Below, in pieces: positions 41,684 to 50,517 of a stretch of DNA of 64,000 nt (its first letter is position 1; each line of letters starts with the position of its first letter). The stretch is from Subtercola sp. GTDB taxonomy: Bacteria; Actinomycetota; Actinomycetes; Actinomycetales; Microbacteriaceae. The stretch is taken from NCBI GenBank assembly GCA_025463765.1, contig JAODBC010000056.1, forward strand, positions 57,665-121,664, read 5' to 3'. The position numbers were made by a program, and so were the translations under genes. The notes below the pieces were generated by a model that was not told where the DNA came from, made no database searches, and saw only the letters and a program-made list of their open reading frames with translations.

Positions 41684-42094
41684 ATGTGGGCTGAGCACGT
41701 CGTGTCGAATACATCGTTTCGGCGCACCGATGGAGACGACGATCCCTCGCGTTTTTCGCTGGATCTGCGGCTCAATTGGTCTCGCGCCATTCCTATGTCG
41801 TGTGTGGCTGAGATCGGCCTCAAAATCGATGACATTCCTGTCGTCCCGGAAAGCATCATCGTGGCCCAGGGAGGAGAGGGCCTGAGGCTCGCCGACTGGC
41901 AAACGCGTGACGACATATGGTGGCCGGTTCTGGAGCCGTCGACGGTCACAGCATCCACTGAAAGTCCCCTCGCCGACGGCATGCACAAAATCGAGGTCGA
42001 GCTTCGCATCAGGGTTCCTGGATTTGCGCCCAGCCCGACGGGAGTCTGGCCGACGAGATTCAATCGCGTCACAATCGAGGAGGAACTCTCATGA
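41684..42094 (+). CDS. C-glycoside deglycosidase beta subunit-like protein (DUF6379, pair 3)
   Basis: A 136-residue beta-rich protein (MWAEHVVSNTSFRRTDGDDD, RFSLDLRLNWSRAIPMSCVA, RDDIWWPVLEPSTV, GMHKIEVELRIRVPGF). GAGGAG seven bases before ATG 41684 decides the start over a longer frame that begins in the operator. Stop overlaps the alpha gene start by 4 bp. The IWW and G-x-H-x-V/I pattern agrees with the two other beta proteins. Confidence 0.75.
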   Translation: MWAEHVVSNTSFRRTDGDDDPSRFSLDLRLNWSRAIPMSCVAEIGLKIDDIPVVPESIIVAQGGEGLRLADWQTRDDIWWPVLEPSTVTASTESPLADGMHKIEVELRIRVPGFAPSPTGVWPTRFNRVTIEEELS

Positions 42095-43092
42095 CCATCG
42101 ATGGCCTGTCCGACACCCCCCGGCTCGGAACCACACTCTTCAGCTTCACCCGTGAGTACCTTGCCGGCGAATGGTCGTTGACACAGTGTATGCAAGCCGC
42201 CGCATCGCTCGGAGACGAGCACAACGTCGAGATATTGGATGCGGAACACATCACCTCGTATCCGAAGCTGTCTTCAACGGCAGAGCGAGCATTTCGTAGT
42301 GCCGTCGACGATTCGGGCGTGCGCCTTTCGCTGTATGGCCACGAGGTCGAATATGGCTGGGTCTTCGGTCAACCGTTCGACCACGACCGGATGGTCGAAG
42401 TCGTAGTAGAAGCCATGGAGATCGCCTCCCGACTGGGCTTTCCGATGTTCAGAGCGAACATGCCGAAACCGGAACTACTCCAGCGGCTGCTGCCCCATGC
42501 CGAACGGCTCGACCTGGATCTCGTAGTCGAGTTGCACGCGCAAACGATCGAGTCGCCAGACATTCAGGCATTGCTCACGGCGTTCGACGACTGGCAGTCA
42601 CCACGCGTCGGATTCCTTCAGGATCTCGGCTCGTTTACATCCAAAGTGCCGCGAGCCTTCCTGGAATACAAAGCCAACACGGGCGTTTCAGATGCTGTAC
42701 TCGACCTCATCGAGCAGGGCTACCGAGAGGGTCGTCCGAAAGAGGACGTCCTCGCCGAAATCCGCGCTCTGGGCGAGGACACCTTGGCGATAGAGACGAC
42801 GAACGAATGCTTCGCGATGTTCGTGCGGACCAACCCAGACACACTCACCGGAGTTGGCAGCTATCTGCGCCATGTGCATACAAAGTTCTACGAAATCATC
42901 GACGGCGAAGAGCCGTGCATCCCATACCCGGAGATCATTGCTCGGCTGAAGGAAATGGGATTCAACGGAATTCTCTCGACCGAGTGGACCGGCTTCAACT
43001 TCATCGATGAATCTGTAGCACTGCAACAGGTCAGAGCTCAACAGCAGATGATCCGCCGGCTCTGGCAGGTCAGCGGTCACGTCCAGCGCTGA
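42091..43092 (+). CDS. C-glycoside deglycosidase alpha subunit-like TIM-barrel protein (pair 3)
   Basis: A 333-residue protein. Probable metal ligands: Glu147 and His149 (VVELHAQT), Asp178 (FLQDLGSFT), His261/His263 (RHVHTKFYEI) and Glu298 (STEWTGF). It begins within the beta gene stop and is transcribed opposite to the FMO operon. Third independent deglycosidase-like pair in the island. It differs from the others at the substrate-facing loop (GYREGRPKEDVLAEIRALGE), which may mean a different aglycone or linkage. Confidence 0.85.
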   Translation: MTIDGLSDTPRLGTTLFSFTREYLAGEWSLTQCMQAAASLGDEHNVEILDAEHITSYPKLSSTAERAFRSAVDDSGVRLSLYGHEVEYGWVFGQPFDHDRMVEVVVEAMEIASRLGFPMFRANMPKPELLQRLLPHAERLDLDLVVELHAQTIESPDIQALLTAFDDWQSPRVGFLQDLGSFTSKVPRAFLEYKANTGVSDAVLDLIEQGYREGRPKEDVLAEIRALGEDTLAIETTNECFAMFVRTNPDTLTGVGSYLRHVHTKFYEIIDGEEPCIPYPEIIARLKEMGFNGILSTEWTGFNFIDESVALQQVRAQQQMIRRLWQVSGHVQR

Positions 43093-43159
43093 CAACACGA
43101 GGACTGCGTAACCGGCGATGCGGAAACAGCAGAGCCCTATCTAGGCGCCCTGATCGGCG

Positions 43160-43729
43160 TCAAATGCTCGAAGGAGTTACTCCAGGCTTTCCTGGCGGGC
43201 GGCTGAGTTCGTCGAACCAGCGTTCCGCGGTGTTTTCGAGCTGCTCGAGGTCGAGTCGCTCTAAGGAGGGCAGGTGCAGAAAATGCATTGCGATGGTGAG
43301 GCCGAGGATGCTGCAGACGAGCAATGTTGCTCGTGATTCCGCATCATCACCTTGGAGTGTGACCGTGAGATTGTCGATGCGCTCCTGTAGATAGTCGCGC
43401 ATATACGACTCGCTCTCGACGCTCGTGAGCATAGACCTGACGAGGGCGCGTTCTCCCGGTGCGATCTCGGTCAGGCGTCGGTGAAGTACGTCGGAGAGGT
43501 GTTCCGAGGCGGAGCCGGCGCCCTCGGGGGGCAGCCGCACAACATGTGCGAAGAGGCCCGCCTTCGACCCGTAGTGCTGCATCACGAGCGAGGCGTGCAC
43601 GCCGGCACGATCGGCGATCGCTCGAATCGTGGTCTTCTCGTAACCGCGCCGAGCGAACTCCTCGCTGGCCGCGCTGAGGATGCGCTCCGCGGACTGCGCT
43701 CGTCTGGCGTTTCTGGATACTGTGGCCAT
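43160..43729 (-). CDS. TetR/AcrR family regulator
   Basis: A 189-residue repressor with the N-terminal HTH (RILSAASEEFARRGYEKTTI, then RAIADRAGVHASLVMQHYGS) and a helical ligand domain. ATG 43729 follows GAGGAAAAC. It faces an SDR gene across a 117-bp divergent promoter that contains a perfect TAAAC-N4-GTTTA inverted repeat, its likely operator. It probably controls itself and the SDR and marks the right edge of the catabolic island. Confidence 0.9.
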   Translation of the reverse strand: MATVSRNARRAQSAERILSAASEEFARRGYEKTTIRAIADRAGVHASLVMQHYGSKAGLFAHVVRLPPEGAGSASEHLSDVLHRRLTEIAPGERALVRSMLTSVESESYMRDYLQERIDNLTVTLQGDDAESRATLLVCSILGLTIAMHFLHLPSLERLDLEQLENTAERWFDELSRPPGKPGVTPSSI

Positions 43730-43770
43730 GTTTTCCTCAACCGTCGCTCAGTTCACCGTATCAGCTTCGG

Positions 43771-43784
43771 TAAACGAATGTTTA
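43771..43784. promoter_or_regulatory. Probable TetR operator
   Basis: TAAACGAATGTTTA is a perfect 5-bp inverted repeat with a 4-bp spacer between the TetR gene (43160-43729) and the SDR gene (43847-44548). A half-site GTTTAGCGAA repeats about 45 bp further right, just before the SDR start. Confidence 0.6.
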
Positions 43785-43846
43785 GTGAAGACGTCGAGAA
43801 GTGGTACTGTGAGCGCTATACAAGCGTTTAGCGAATGGATGCCATC

Positions 43847-44548
43847 ATGAACATTTCCCCACCCGAGTCGGTGCTTTTGATCGGTGCGTCGAAGGGACTC
43901 GGCCTGGCGATCGCCGCAGAGTACCTTTCTGTCGGATCGAGCGTCGTTGCGACTGTGCGGGGTGACAAGCCCACACCACTTCATGAGCTGGCCGACAGGG
44001 AAGTAGGCCGGCTCACGATCGAGCATGTCGACATCACCGAACCGTCGCAACTCGCGTCGCTTCGCGAACGCCTCGCCGGCAATCTGTTCGATGTTCTGTT
44101 CGTCGTAGCCGGCATCACGAACGGCAGGGACGAGACGCCCGCGAATGTCGACACAGATGAATTCTCCCAAGTGATGCTGACGAACGCTCTGAGTCCGCTG
44201 CGCACGATCGAAGTGTTGGGCGACCTCGTGACACCGGATGGCACCATCGCGATCATGTCATCTGGCCAAGGAAGCGTCTCGGGCAATGAAACCGGGGGTT
44301 TCGAGATCTATCGGGCAAGCAAATCGGCCCTGAATCAGCTCATGCGCAGCTACGCGGCCCGGCACCGCGGCGATGAGCGCACGCTGCTACTCATGGCGCC
44401 CGGGTGGGTCAAGACTGAGCTCGGCGGGCCGGATGCCCGGCTGGAGATCGGCGAGAGCATCCCGAGCCTCGTGCGCGTTGTGAATGCGCAGCGCGGGCAC
44501 GGCGGGTTGCAATACCTCGACTACAGAGGGAAAACGGTCGCCTGGTAG
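43847..44548 (+). CDS. SDR family oxidoreductase (CsgA-like)
   Basis: A 233-residue SDR with VLLIGASKGLGLAIAAEYLS at the N-terminus, FVVAGITNGRDETPAN, IMSSGQGSVSGNETGGFEIY and the Y-x3-K in YRASKSALNQLM. The cofactor motif is G-A-S-K-G-L-G. Start is ATG 43847 or an earlier ATG at 43835. It is the probable target of the neighbouring TetR repressor. Substrate unknown. Confidence 0.85.
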   Translation: MNISPPESVLLIGASKGLGLAIAAEYLSVGSSVVATVRGDKPTPLHELADREVGRLTIEHVDITEPSQLASLRERLAGNLFDVLFVVAGITNGRDETPANVDTDEFSQVMLTNALSPLRTIEVLGDLVTPDGTIAIMSSGQGSVSGNETGGFEIYRASKSALNQLMRSYAARHRGDERTLLLMAPGWVKTELGGPDARLEIGESIPSLVRVVNAQRGHGGLQYLDYRGKTVAW

Positions 44549-44565
44549 GCGGTGATTCTTGACGC

Positions 44566-44718
44566 ATGCCGCTCGAATCTTTGCCCGAATCTGTAACTGC
44601 TTCTGCCTCTCACCTGCCACGGGGCGTCGGAGTCGTGTGGGCCGCTCGCGCCGTTTTGGCCGAGCTCGATGACCTTTCGCGCAGAATCGCCGAGTCGGCC
44701 CGGCGCCGTGCGCGGTAG
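44566..44718 (+). CDS. Possible very small protein
   Basis: A 50-codon frame (MPLESLPESVTASASHLPRG, then VVWAARAVLAELDDLSRRIA). The C-terminal half looks like an amphipathic helix. It has no clear ribosome site, only a weak AGGCGGTG well upstream, so it may not be translated. Confidence 0.25.
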   Translation: MPLESLPESVTASASHLPRGVGVVWAARAVLAELDDLSRRIAESARRRAR

Positions 44719-44727
44719 GGTCGAGGC

Positions 44728-45750
44728 ATGGCAAGCGAAGCAGTCATACTCAGTGTCGAGGGGCCGCACGAGACGCGCGAGGTGCGGCTTTCGAGCCCGA
44801 GCCGGGTGCTCTGGCCGGAGTCGGGGCTGACCAAGCTCGACCTGGCGAACTACATGATCGCCGTGGGGGAGGCCTTTGTCGCGGCGAACGGAGATCGTCC
44901 GTTGTCGCTGCAACGGTTTCCTGAGGGCATCGACGGTGAGCAGTTCTTCTCGAAGAATCCGCCGCGCGGGGCACCTGCGTACATTCGGGCGGTGACGGTC
45001 GTCTACCCGAGTGCCCGATCGCATCCGCAGCTCGTCATCGACGAACCCGCCGCGGCGGTGTGGGCGGTGCAGATGAACACGGTCGTCTTTCACCCGTGGC
45101 CCTCGCGTGCCGAGAACTCCGACAACCCCGACCAGCTGCGCATCGACCTCGACCCGCAGCCCGGAACCGACTTCGATGACGCCATTCCGGCCGCCCTCGA
45201 GCTTCGAAAAGTGCTTGAAGAGGCCGGGCTCGACGCCTTCATCAAGACCTCTGGCAACCGCGGTCTGCACGTGTTCGCGCCCATCGAACCCGTGCACGAG
45301 TTTCTCGATGTGCGGCACGCGGTAATCGCCGCCGCCCGTGAACTCGAGCGCCGGATGCCCGAGAAGGTCACTACGGCATGGTGGAAAGAAGAGCGTGGCG
45401 AACGCATCTTCGTCGACTTCAACCAGGCCAACCGCGACCGCACGATGGCCGGCGCGTACAGCCCGCGGGCGCTCGCGCACGCTCCTGTCTCGACGCCGAT
45501 CACGTGGGACGAGCTCGAGACCACCGACCCGAGGGCCTTCACGATTCACACGGTGCCCGATCGGTTGAAGACCGTCGGCGATCCGTGGGGTGCCATGAAC
45601 GAGCATCCGGGGGTCATCGACGCGTTGCTCGCCTGGTGGGCCCGCGACCTCGAGGCCGGCCTCGGCGAGCTGCCGTTCCCTCCCGACTACCCGAAGATGC
45701 CGGGCGAGCCGCCGCGCGTTCAGCCGAGCCGGGCGCGCAAGGAGCCGTAG
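44728..45750 (+). CDS. LigD-type polymerase domain protein (archaeo-eukaryotic primase fold)
   Basis: A 340-residue stand-alone polymerase domain for non-homologous end joining. Catalytic aspartates lie in LRIDLDPQPGTDFDDA (D-x-D). Other signatures are SGNRGLHVFAPIEP, FVDFNQANRDRTMAGAYSPR and the entry SSPSRVLWPESGLTKLDLAN. It fills gaps at double-strand breaks. A separate ligase gene lies 7 kb to the right on the other strand, and no Ku gene is seen in this window. Confidence 0.93.
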   Translation: MASEAVILSVEGPHETREVRLSSPSRVLWPESGLTKLDLANYMIAVGEAFVAANGDRPLSLQRFPEGIDGEQFFSKNPPRGAPAYIRAVTVVYPSARSHPQLVIDEPAAAVWAVQMNTVVFHPWPSRAENSDNPDQLRIDLDPQPGTDFDDAIPAALELRKVLEEAGLDAFIKTSGNRGLHVFAPIEPVHEFLDVRHAVIAAARELERRMPEKVTTAWWKEERGERIFVDFNQANRDRTMAGAYSPRALAHAPVSTPITWDELETTDPRAFTIHTVPDRLKTVGDPWGAMNEHPGVIDALLAWWARDLEAGLGELPFPPDYPKMPGEPPRVQPSRARKEP

Positions 45751-46250
45751 CGCGCGGCTGCCGGCCTGGCCGACGTCGCCCCGCCCGCCCGCCCGCGTTC
45801 GCGTAGGTGAGAAAACGTAGGAGAATTCGGTAGGGAAGGCGTCAATAGCCCTCACGGTGTCGATTTCTCCGCCGAAATAACCAGCTGCGAGGTGGTTGTC
45901 GGGGTGGTGTGTCGAGGGGGAGAGCGTGCGGCCAGGCGGCCTGCATCGGCGGCGCTCGCAGCCAGGGTTCTGCCAGCCCAAGTTGAGGCAGCGCTCAGAA
46001 ACGCCGGTTACGGTAGTCACTTCGCCCGCGGCACCGGCACCTAGCGTCAGCCCCGGGCTTCGGCCGGCACTCAGAATCGCGTGCGGCCGACTCGACACCG
46101 ACTGTCTCTCCGCGTGCGTGTGGCCGCGTCTCGCCTCTGGCGACGATGTGCCGCGCGCAAAGCCCCGTGCGCTACCCAGCCCGATGCTCCCGCGGATGCC
46201 CGTGCCCCTCAGCCGAGGGTGACACGCGGTCGGCCAGACCATTGGAATAC
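45751..46250. other. Non-coding interval before the secreted protein gene
   Basis: About 500 bp, GC-rich at its ends, with an AT-richer patch at 45806-45890. A c-di-AMP (ydaO) riboswitch is often found before secreted cell-wall enzymes in actinobacteria, so it was looked for; the conserved GGGG-x-GAA type blocks are not present. No gene is supported on either strand. Confidence 0.4.
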
Positions 46251-47276
46251 ATGCAACCCGAACACCCCACCCGGCGCAGCCTGCGCGCCGCCAGCACCGG
46301 CCCCGCCAGCACCCACCCCGCCAGCACCAACCTTGCCAGCACTACTCCGACCGGTACTGCTCGCATCACCACCGGTATCGCCGACCCCGCCAACCCCGAC
46401 GGCGCGAGCACCCGCGAATCGACCGGCGCGCGCACCATCCACCCCCGTCGCACCGCGCACGACCGCATGCCGATCCGCCACTTCATCGGCCGCAAACTGC
46501 TCACCGGCACCGCCCTCGTCACCGCCGGCCTCGTTCTCGGCGGAGCCCTCGCCGTGCAGACCTCGGTCTCGTCGGCCCAGGCCGCCGAGGCCGTCGCCGC
46601 CACTCAGCGCACGCAGCAGCAGCTTGACGAGACCGTCGCGAAGTCGGCCGCCGTCGCCACCGCGATGAACACCATCGCCCGAGCGCAGCAGGTCGCCGAG
46701 ACATCCGCGACGAAGGTCGACACGACCGGCCTCACCTCTTCGCTCGCCTCGCTCAGCACCACGACCTCGCGCGACTACAGCAGCCTCGACACTCAGGCGG
46801 TGGTCGGTCTCACGGTGCAGACCGAGTTCGAGTCGCAGAACACTGCTGCCGCTGCCGCACAGGCCGACCGTCTGGCAGCCGAAGCCGCCGCCGCAGCCGC
46901 TGCGAAGGCCGCCGCCGATGCTGCTGCGGCCGCCCAAGCCGCGGCCGACGCGCTCGCCGCCTCGAACACCGTCGACGACGCAAAGGCGACCGCAGAGAAC
47001 CTCGCCTCCTCGCAGTACGGCTGGGGTTCAGACCAGTACTCGTGCCTCGTGTCGCTCTGGCAGAAGGAATCCGGATGGTCGTACCAGGCCTCGAACTCCT
47101 CGAGCGGTGCCGCGGGCATCCCGCAGGCCCTCCCCGGCAGCAAGATGTCGTCGGTCGCCGACGATTGGGCCACCAACGCCACCACCCAGATCACCTGGGG
47201 CCTGAAGTACATCGCTTCCGCTTACGGAACGCCGTGCTCGGCCTGGTCGCACTCGCAGTCGGTCAACTGGTACTGA
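46251..47276 (+). CDS. Secreted transglycosylase-like protein
   Basis: A protein of 341 residues if the ATG at 46251 is used, or 269 if it begins at ATG 46467. The signal-like segment is LTGTALVTAGLVLGGALAVQ, followed by an Ala-rich coiled region (residues about 120-260). The C-terminal domain, YGWGSDQYSCLVSLWQKESG, then SSGAAGIPQALPGSKM and WGLKYIASAYGTPCSAW, is a lysozyme/transglycosylase-like fold with the E of KESG as likely catalytic acid. The Pro/Thr/Ser-rich stretch before the signal argues for the shorter form, but its ribosome site is poor. Probably remodels peptidoglycan. Confidence 0.82.
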   Translation: MQPEHPTRRSLRAASTGPASTHPASTNLASTTPTGTARITTGIADPANPDGASTRESTGARTIHPRRTAHDRMPIRHFIGRKLLTGTALVTAGLVLGGALAVQTSVSSAQAAEAVAATQRTQQQLDETVAKSAAVATAMNTIARAQQVAETSATKVDTTGLTSSLASLSTTTSRDYSSLDTQAVVGLTVQTEFESQNTAAAAAQADRLAAEAAAAAAAKAAADAAAAAQAAADALAASNTVDDAKATAENLASSQYGWGSDQYSCLVSLWQKESGWSYQASNSSSGAAGIPQALPGSKMSSVADDWATNATTQITWGLKYIASAYGTPCSAWSHSQSVNWY

Positions 47277-47376
47277 CCCGCCCCGCGCCCCCTCCGCCCC
47301 GCCCCCGCGCCCCGCATCCCGCCTCCGCGGTCCGGCGAAACCGTCGGCTACGGCCGAGATCGGCGGGTGTACCCGG

Positions 47377-47459
47377 CGGTCTCGCACGGAACTGCCGGTC
47401 TCGCACGGGACTGCCGGTCTCGCACGGGGCCGCCGGTCTCGCACGGGACTGCCGGTCTC
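47377..47459. repeat. 19-bp tandem repeat between convergent gene ends
   Basis: Four near-identical 19-bp units of the form CGGTCTCGCACGGRRCYGC, starting at 47377, 47396, 47415 and 47434, then a partial fifth. It lies between the stop of the transglycosylase-like gene and the stop of the DUF2207 gene. Probably a variable-number minisatellite; each unit contains a short CGGTCTCGCACGG block. Confidence 0.85.
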
Positions 47460-47463
47460 TGAG

Positions 47464-50400
47464 CTAGTCGGCGACGTCGGGCGTGCTCTTTCGCGGCCGC
47501 CGTGATTTCACGGCACGTGATCGTCGGGTGAGAATGAGGCCTGCAGCGCTCGCCAGCAGGGCGGCGACCGAACCGAGCGCGAGCGGAATGAAAGTCAGGT
47601 CGTCGGCTGGCATATCGCTGGTTGCCCACACGAAGAGTATGGTCGCCGCGAGCGCAGATGCCGGTGCCAGCCACCACACCGCATCGCGCACCGGGCCGGC
47701 CGCGAAGGCGCGCCTGCGTCGAGCGGCACCCAGCACGATGCCCACAACGCCGAGCCCGAGGCCGAGCGCGGCGAGGGCGAGCACCGCGACGATCGGCAGC
47801 GCCGACTCGACCTGAACCAAACGCATCGTGCTTTCTGACGGCCCCGCGAAGGTTCCGGCCGGGAACACCGCACCGGCACCCAGATCGTCGGCGGTCACGT
47901 CGAACGGCAGGCTGTCGTTCGCATCCGATTTCAGGTCGAGCACGTGCGTCTGGCTGCAGTCAGCGGACGTGCTCGATTCGGTGGTCTGGCCGGCATCGCT
48001 CTCGTCGGCCAGCGCGCCGAACGGCAGCACGGAGTCCGTCCAGTCTTGGTAGTTCTCGGGCGTGGTGTCGAGCGAGATCCAGCCGGCATCGGTGGCCAGC
48101 GCGGCGAGCTCGTCAGAGAGACGGAACGAGACGCGCATGGGCGACGGCACCGGATGATCTCCCCACTGCTGGTCACTCTCCCAACCGTCGAGCAGCGCCG
48201 CCCAGCGCACCCGATCGACCACCTGACCGGCCTGGGTACCGGGCTCGCCCGCAGTCGCCTGCGCGGCCACGGCGGCCGACTGCAGCGAGTACGAGATCTG
48301 CACCGCGTGACTACCGGTCGTGACGGTACGCAGCATGGTGTGCATCAGCAGCGTGCCGGCGCCGTCGTCTCGGCCTCCGTTGGCTCCGGAGCGCTGCTCG
48401 GTGGCGAACGGAATCGCCGCCCCGTCGAGCGTCACCGACGTGACCGTCATGCCCAGGCTCTGCCCGTTCAGCACGCTCGGCCACTCCTGGGAGAATTGCG
48501 GCACCTGCGATCCTTCGTCAGAAAAGGCCACCGTGAGCTTCTCGGTCACGTCGAGATGCGCGTGCTGGTCGGCGCTGCGTGAGAGGGTGGCGACGGCATC
48601 CATCGCCGAGACCGACGTGTCGAGCGTGCCGGGAATGTCACCGGAATACGAGAGGTAGTCGGGCGAACGCGGAAACGGATACGGCAACGCAGCGGCTGCG
48701 CCGATGGCCGAGGCGACGACGAGCACAGCCAGGGCGCGGATGATCAGCCGCGGCCCGGTCAGAAAGTCGCCGGTACGCCAGCCTTTCGTCGCTGTGGGGT
48801 CACCCAATTCGTTCTCTATGAGCGTGGCGGTCTTCTCGCCCGCCTCGCGAGGTGGCGCGAGCAGCACCGCATACGGCAGCACGCGATCGCTCGTCACATC
48901 CCTGTCGAGCAACTTTGTACGATCGGCGTAGACCCCGATGCCGAGCAGGTACTGCTTCACCAGCGCACCGCGCCTGGTGAGCGGCCGTGCGGTCAGGGCG
49001 ATCACCAGCACGATGAGGGCGATCACCGACGAGACCAGCACGAAGGCGACCGGCCACCACACCACGGCGAGTGTGGTCTGATACGAGAGCTGCCGTACGA
49101 GCCCCCACTGCACAAAGGTGAGTGCGATGGGGGCGGCGATGAACAGATCGCGCACGAATCCGCGTGGAATGCGGCGCAGCCCAGCCGTCAACTGCCCACC
49201 CCGTTCCGGAGCGGTCAGGTACTTTCGAAGCGCTCGCGGTCGGTCGCCGATACGACCGGTTCGCTCGGCCACCCGAGCTGCAGCGATGAGGCGGTCGTGC
49301 TTCGTTGCCTTGGCTTTGACGCCCTGCGCTGAGGCGAGCGCGTCGGCGAGCTCCAGTGCGGCAGATGACTGGATGATCTGGGCCGCCATGCGTGCAGTGA
49401 TGTCTTTCGGCGGGTCTGACTGGGCCACGAACCACGGCCGTCCGCGGGCGTCGCTCCACGCCACGGCGCGCGCCGCCAGCGCGAGCAGCAGCGTGAGCGC
49501 CAGAAAGATCAGCGGCGCGAGCGGGCCCCAGACCTGCACGAAATACAACGGAGTAGGAGCCGGCATCGAGAATGTGCCCGGCTCGAAGCTCATGCTGAAC
49601 GCCGCCTGCGCGTGCGGCGGAATGTTCTGGTCGTTGCTGAAATGGTAGGTGACGTCTGTCGAGCCGGCCGTGCTGGGCTCGGGGCTGAGCCACTGGCCCG
49701 CGCTCAGCAGTGTCCACGCGAGGTTTCCACGCGGCTGCCGAATCAGCCGATCATCCAGCTCTTTGGCAATCGTGACCTTCACGTCGAGGCCGGCGAAGCC
49801 TTGCGGCCACGACGGCCCGAAGACGTCCCAGCGCAGCAGCTCGGTCGCCTGGCCTGTCGCCGTGTCTGTGGTGGAGTAGGCGAGATTCTCGAGGTCGTAC
49901 TGCAGCACGAACTGGTGGTCGCCCTGCAGCTGGCCGGGGCCCTCGATTGTCAAGGTTTCCTGATCGGCCCTCCGCGCCACGCCCACCTCGACGGCGGTTC
50001 CGTCGAGCGTCGCGTGAACGTTCGAGGGGTTCAGCGCGTGCGACTGATACTCGGTGGCGAGCACGCGCTGGATGCCCGACTCATCGGTGCCGTCGGGAAA
50101 CGTCGCGCTGATGTTCTCGGTGACATGAGCCACCAGCTCGCCCTGCGCGTTGCGGGTGATCTGGTAATCGGCGGCGAAGTTGCGGGCGATCCAGCGGTCG
50201 GTGACGGTCGAGGCCGATTGGGTGATGTCGTCCAGCGTCAGAGGCGGGTTGATGACAGGCCCGAACAACAGCGCCACACCGACGATCGCCACGGCGCCCC
50301 AGAACACCCGCAAGCCGATGCGCAGCCCGCGACCACCGTGCGAGCGCAGCCACCCCTCGAGGCGTAGCATCCAGCGCGAAAGCACCACCCAGAGCCAGGT

Positions 50401-50508
50401 CTGCTTCGGTGCCGGCGCCGGAATACGTTCAGAGGCATCGGCTTCCGCCTGGTAGTAGCCCGCGTCGGTGGGGGAGTCGGCCCCTTCGTCTGTATCGTCG
50501 TCGGCCAC
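47464..50508 (-). CDS. Large DUF2207 membrane protein with two extracytoplasmic modules
   Basis: A 1014-residue membrane protein. A first extracytoplasmic DUF2207-like module lies at residues about 95-335 (ENISATFPDGTDESGIQRVL, FGPSWPQGFAGLDVKVTIA). Membrane segments and a cytoplasmic part follow (about 340-610), then a second similar module (about 635-900; LTVAFSDEGSQVPQFSQEWP, VDRVRWAALLDGWESDQQWG), then three more membrane helices. GTG start at 50508. Family function is unknown. The duplication inside one protein is uncommon in length. Confidence 0.85.
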   Translation of the reverse strand: MADDDTDEGADSPTDAGYYQAEADASERIPAPAPKQTWLWVVLSRWMLRLEGWLRSHGGRGLRIGLRVFWGAVAIVGVALLFGPVINPPLTLDDITQSASTVTDRWIARNFAADYQITRNAQGELVAHVTENISATFPDGTDESGIQRVLATEYQSHALNPSNVHATLDGTAVEVGVARRADQETLTIEGPGQLQGDHQFVLQYDLENLAYSTTDTATGQATELLRWDVFGPSWPQGFAGLDVKVTIAKELDDRLIRQPRGNLAWTLLSAGQWLSPEPSTAGSTDVTYHFSNDQNIPPHAQAAFSMSFEPGTFSMPAPTPLYFVQVWGPLAPLIFLALTLLLALAARAVAWSDARGRPWFVAQSDPPKDITARMAAQIIQSSAALELADALASAQGVKAKATKHDRLIAAARVAERTGRIGDRPRALRKYLTAPERGGQLTAGLRRIPRGFVRDLFIAAPIALTFVQWGLVRQLSYQTTLAVVWWPVAFVLVSSVIALIVLVIALTARPLTRRGALVKQYLLGIGVYADRTKLLDRDVTSDRVLPYAVLLAPPREAGEKTATLIENELGDPTATKGWRTGDFLTGPRLIIRALAVLVVASAIGAAAALPYPFPRSPDYLSYSGDIPGTLDTSVSAMDAVATLSRSADQHAHLDVTEKLTVAFSDEGSQVPQFSQEWPSVLNGQSLGMTVTSVTLDGAAIPFATEQRSGANGGRDDGAGTLLMHTMLRTVTTGSHAVQISYSLQSAAVAAQATAGEPGTQAGQVVDRVRWAALLDGWESDQQWGDHPVPSPMRVSFRLSDELAALATDAGWISLDTTPENYQDWTDSVLPFGALADESDAGQTTESSTSADCSQTHVLDLKSDANDSLPFDVTADDLGAGAVFPAGTFAGPSESTMRLVQVESALPIVAVLALAALGLGLGVVGIVLGAARRRRAFAAGPVRDAVWWLAPASALAATILFVWATSDMPADDLTFIPLALGSVAALLASAAGLILTRRSRAVKSRRPRKSTPDVAD

Positions 50509-50517
50509 CCTTCGAGC

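Noticed and set aside
45751..46250. Possible c-di-AMP riboswitch before the secreted transglycosylase-like gene
   Set aside because: The conserved blocks of the ydaO class could not be found; only unspecific GC-rich hairpins are present.
49612..50367. Long plus-strand frames opposite the DUF2207 gene
   Set aside because: Shadow frames of a GC-rich gene without ribosome sites or family motifs.
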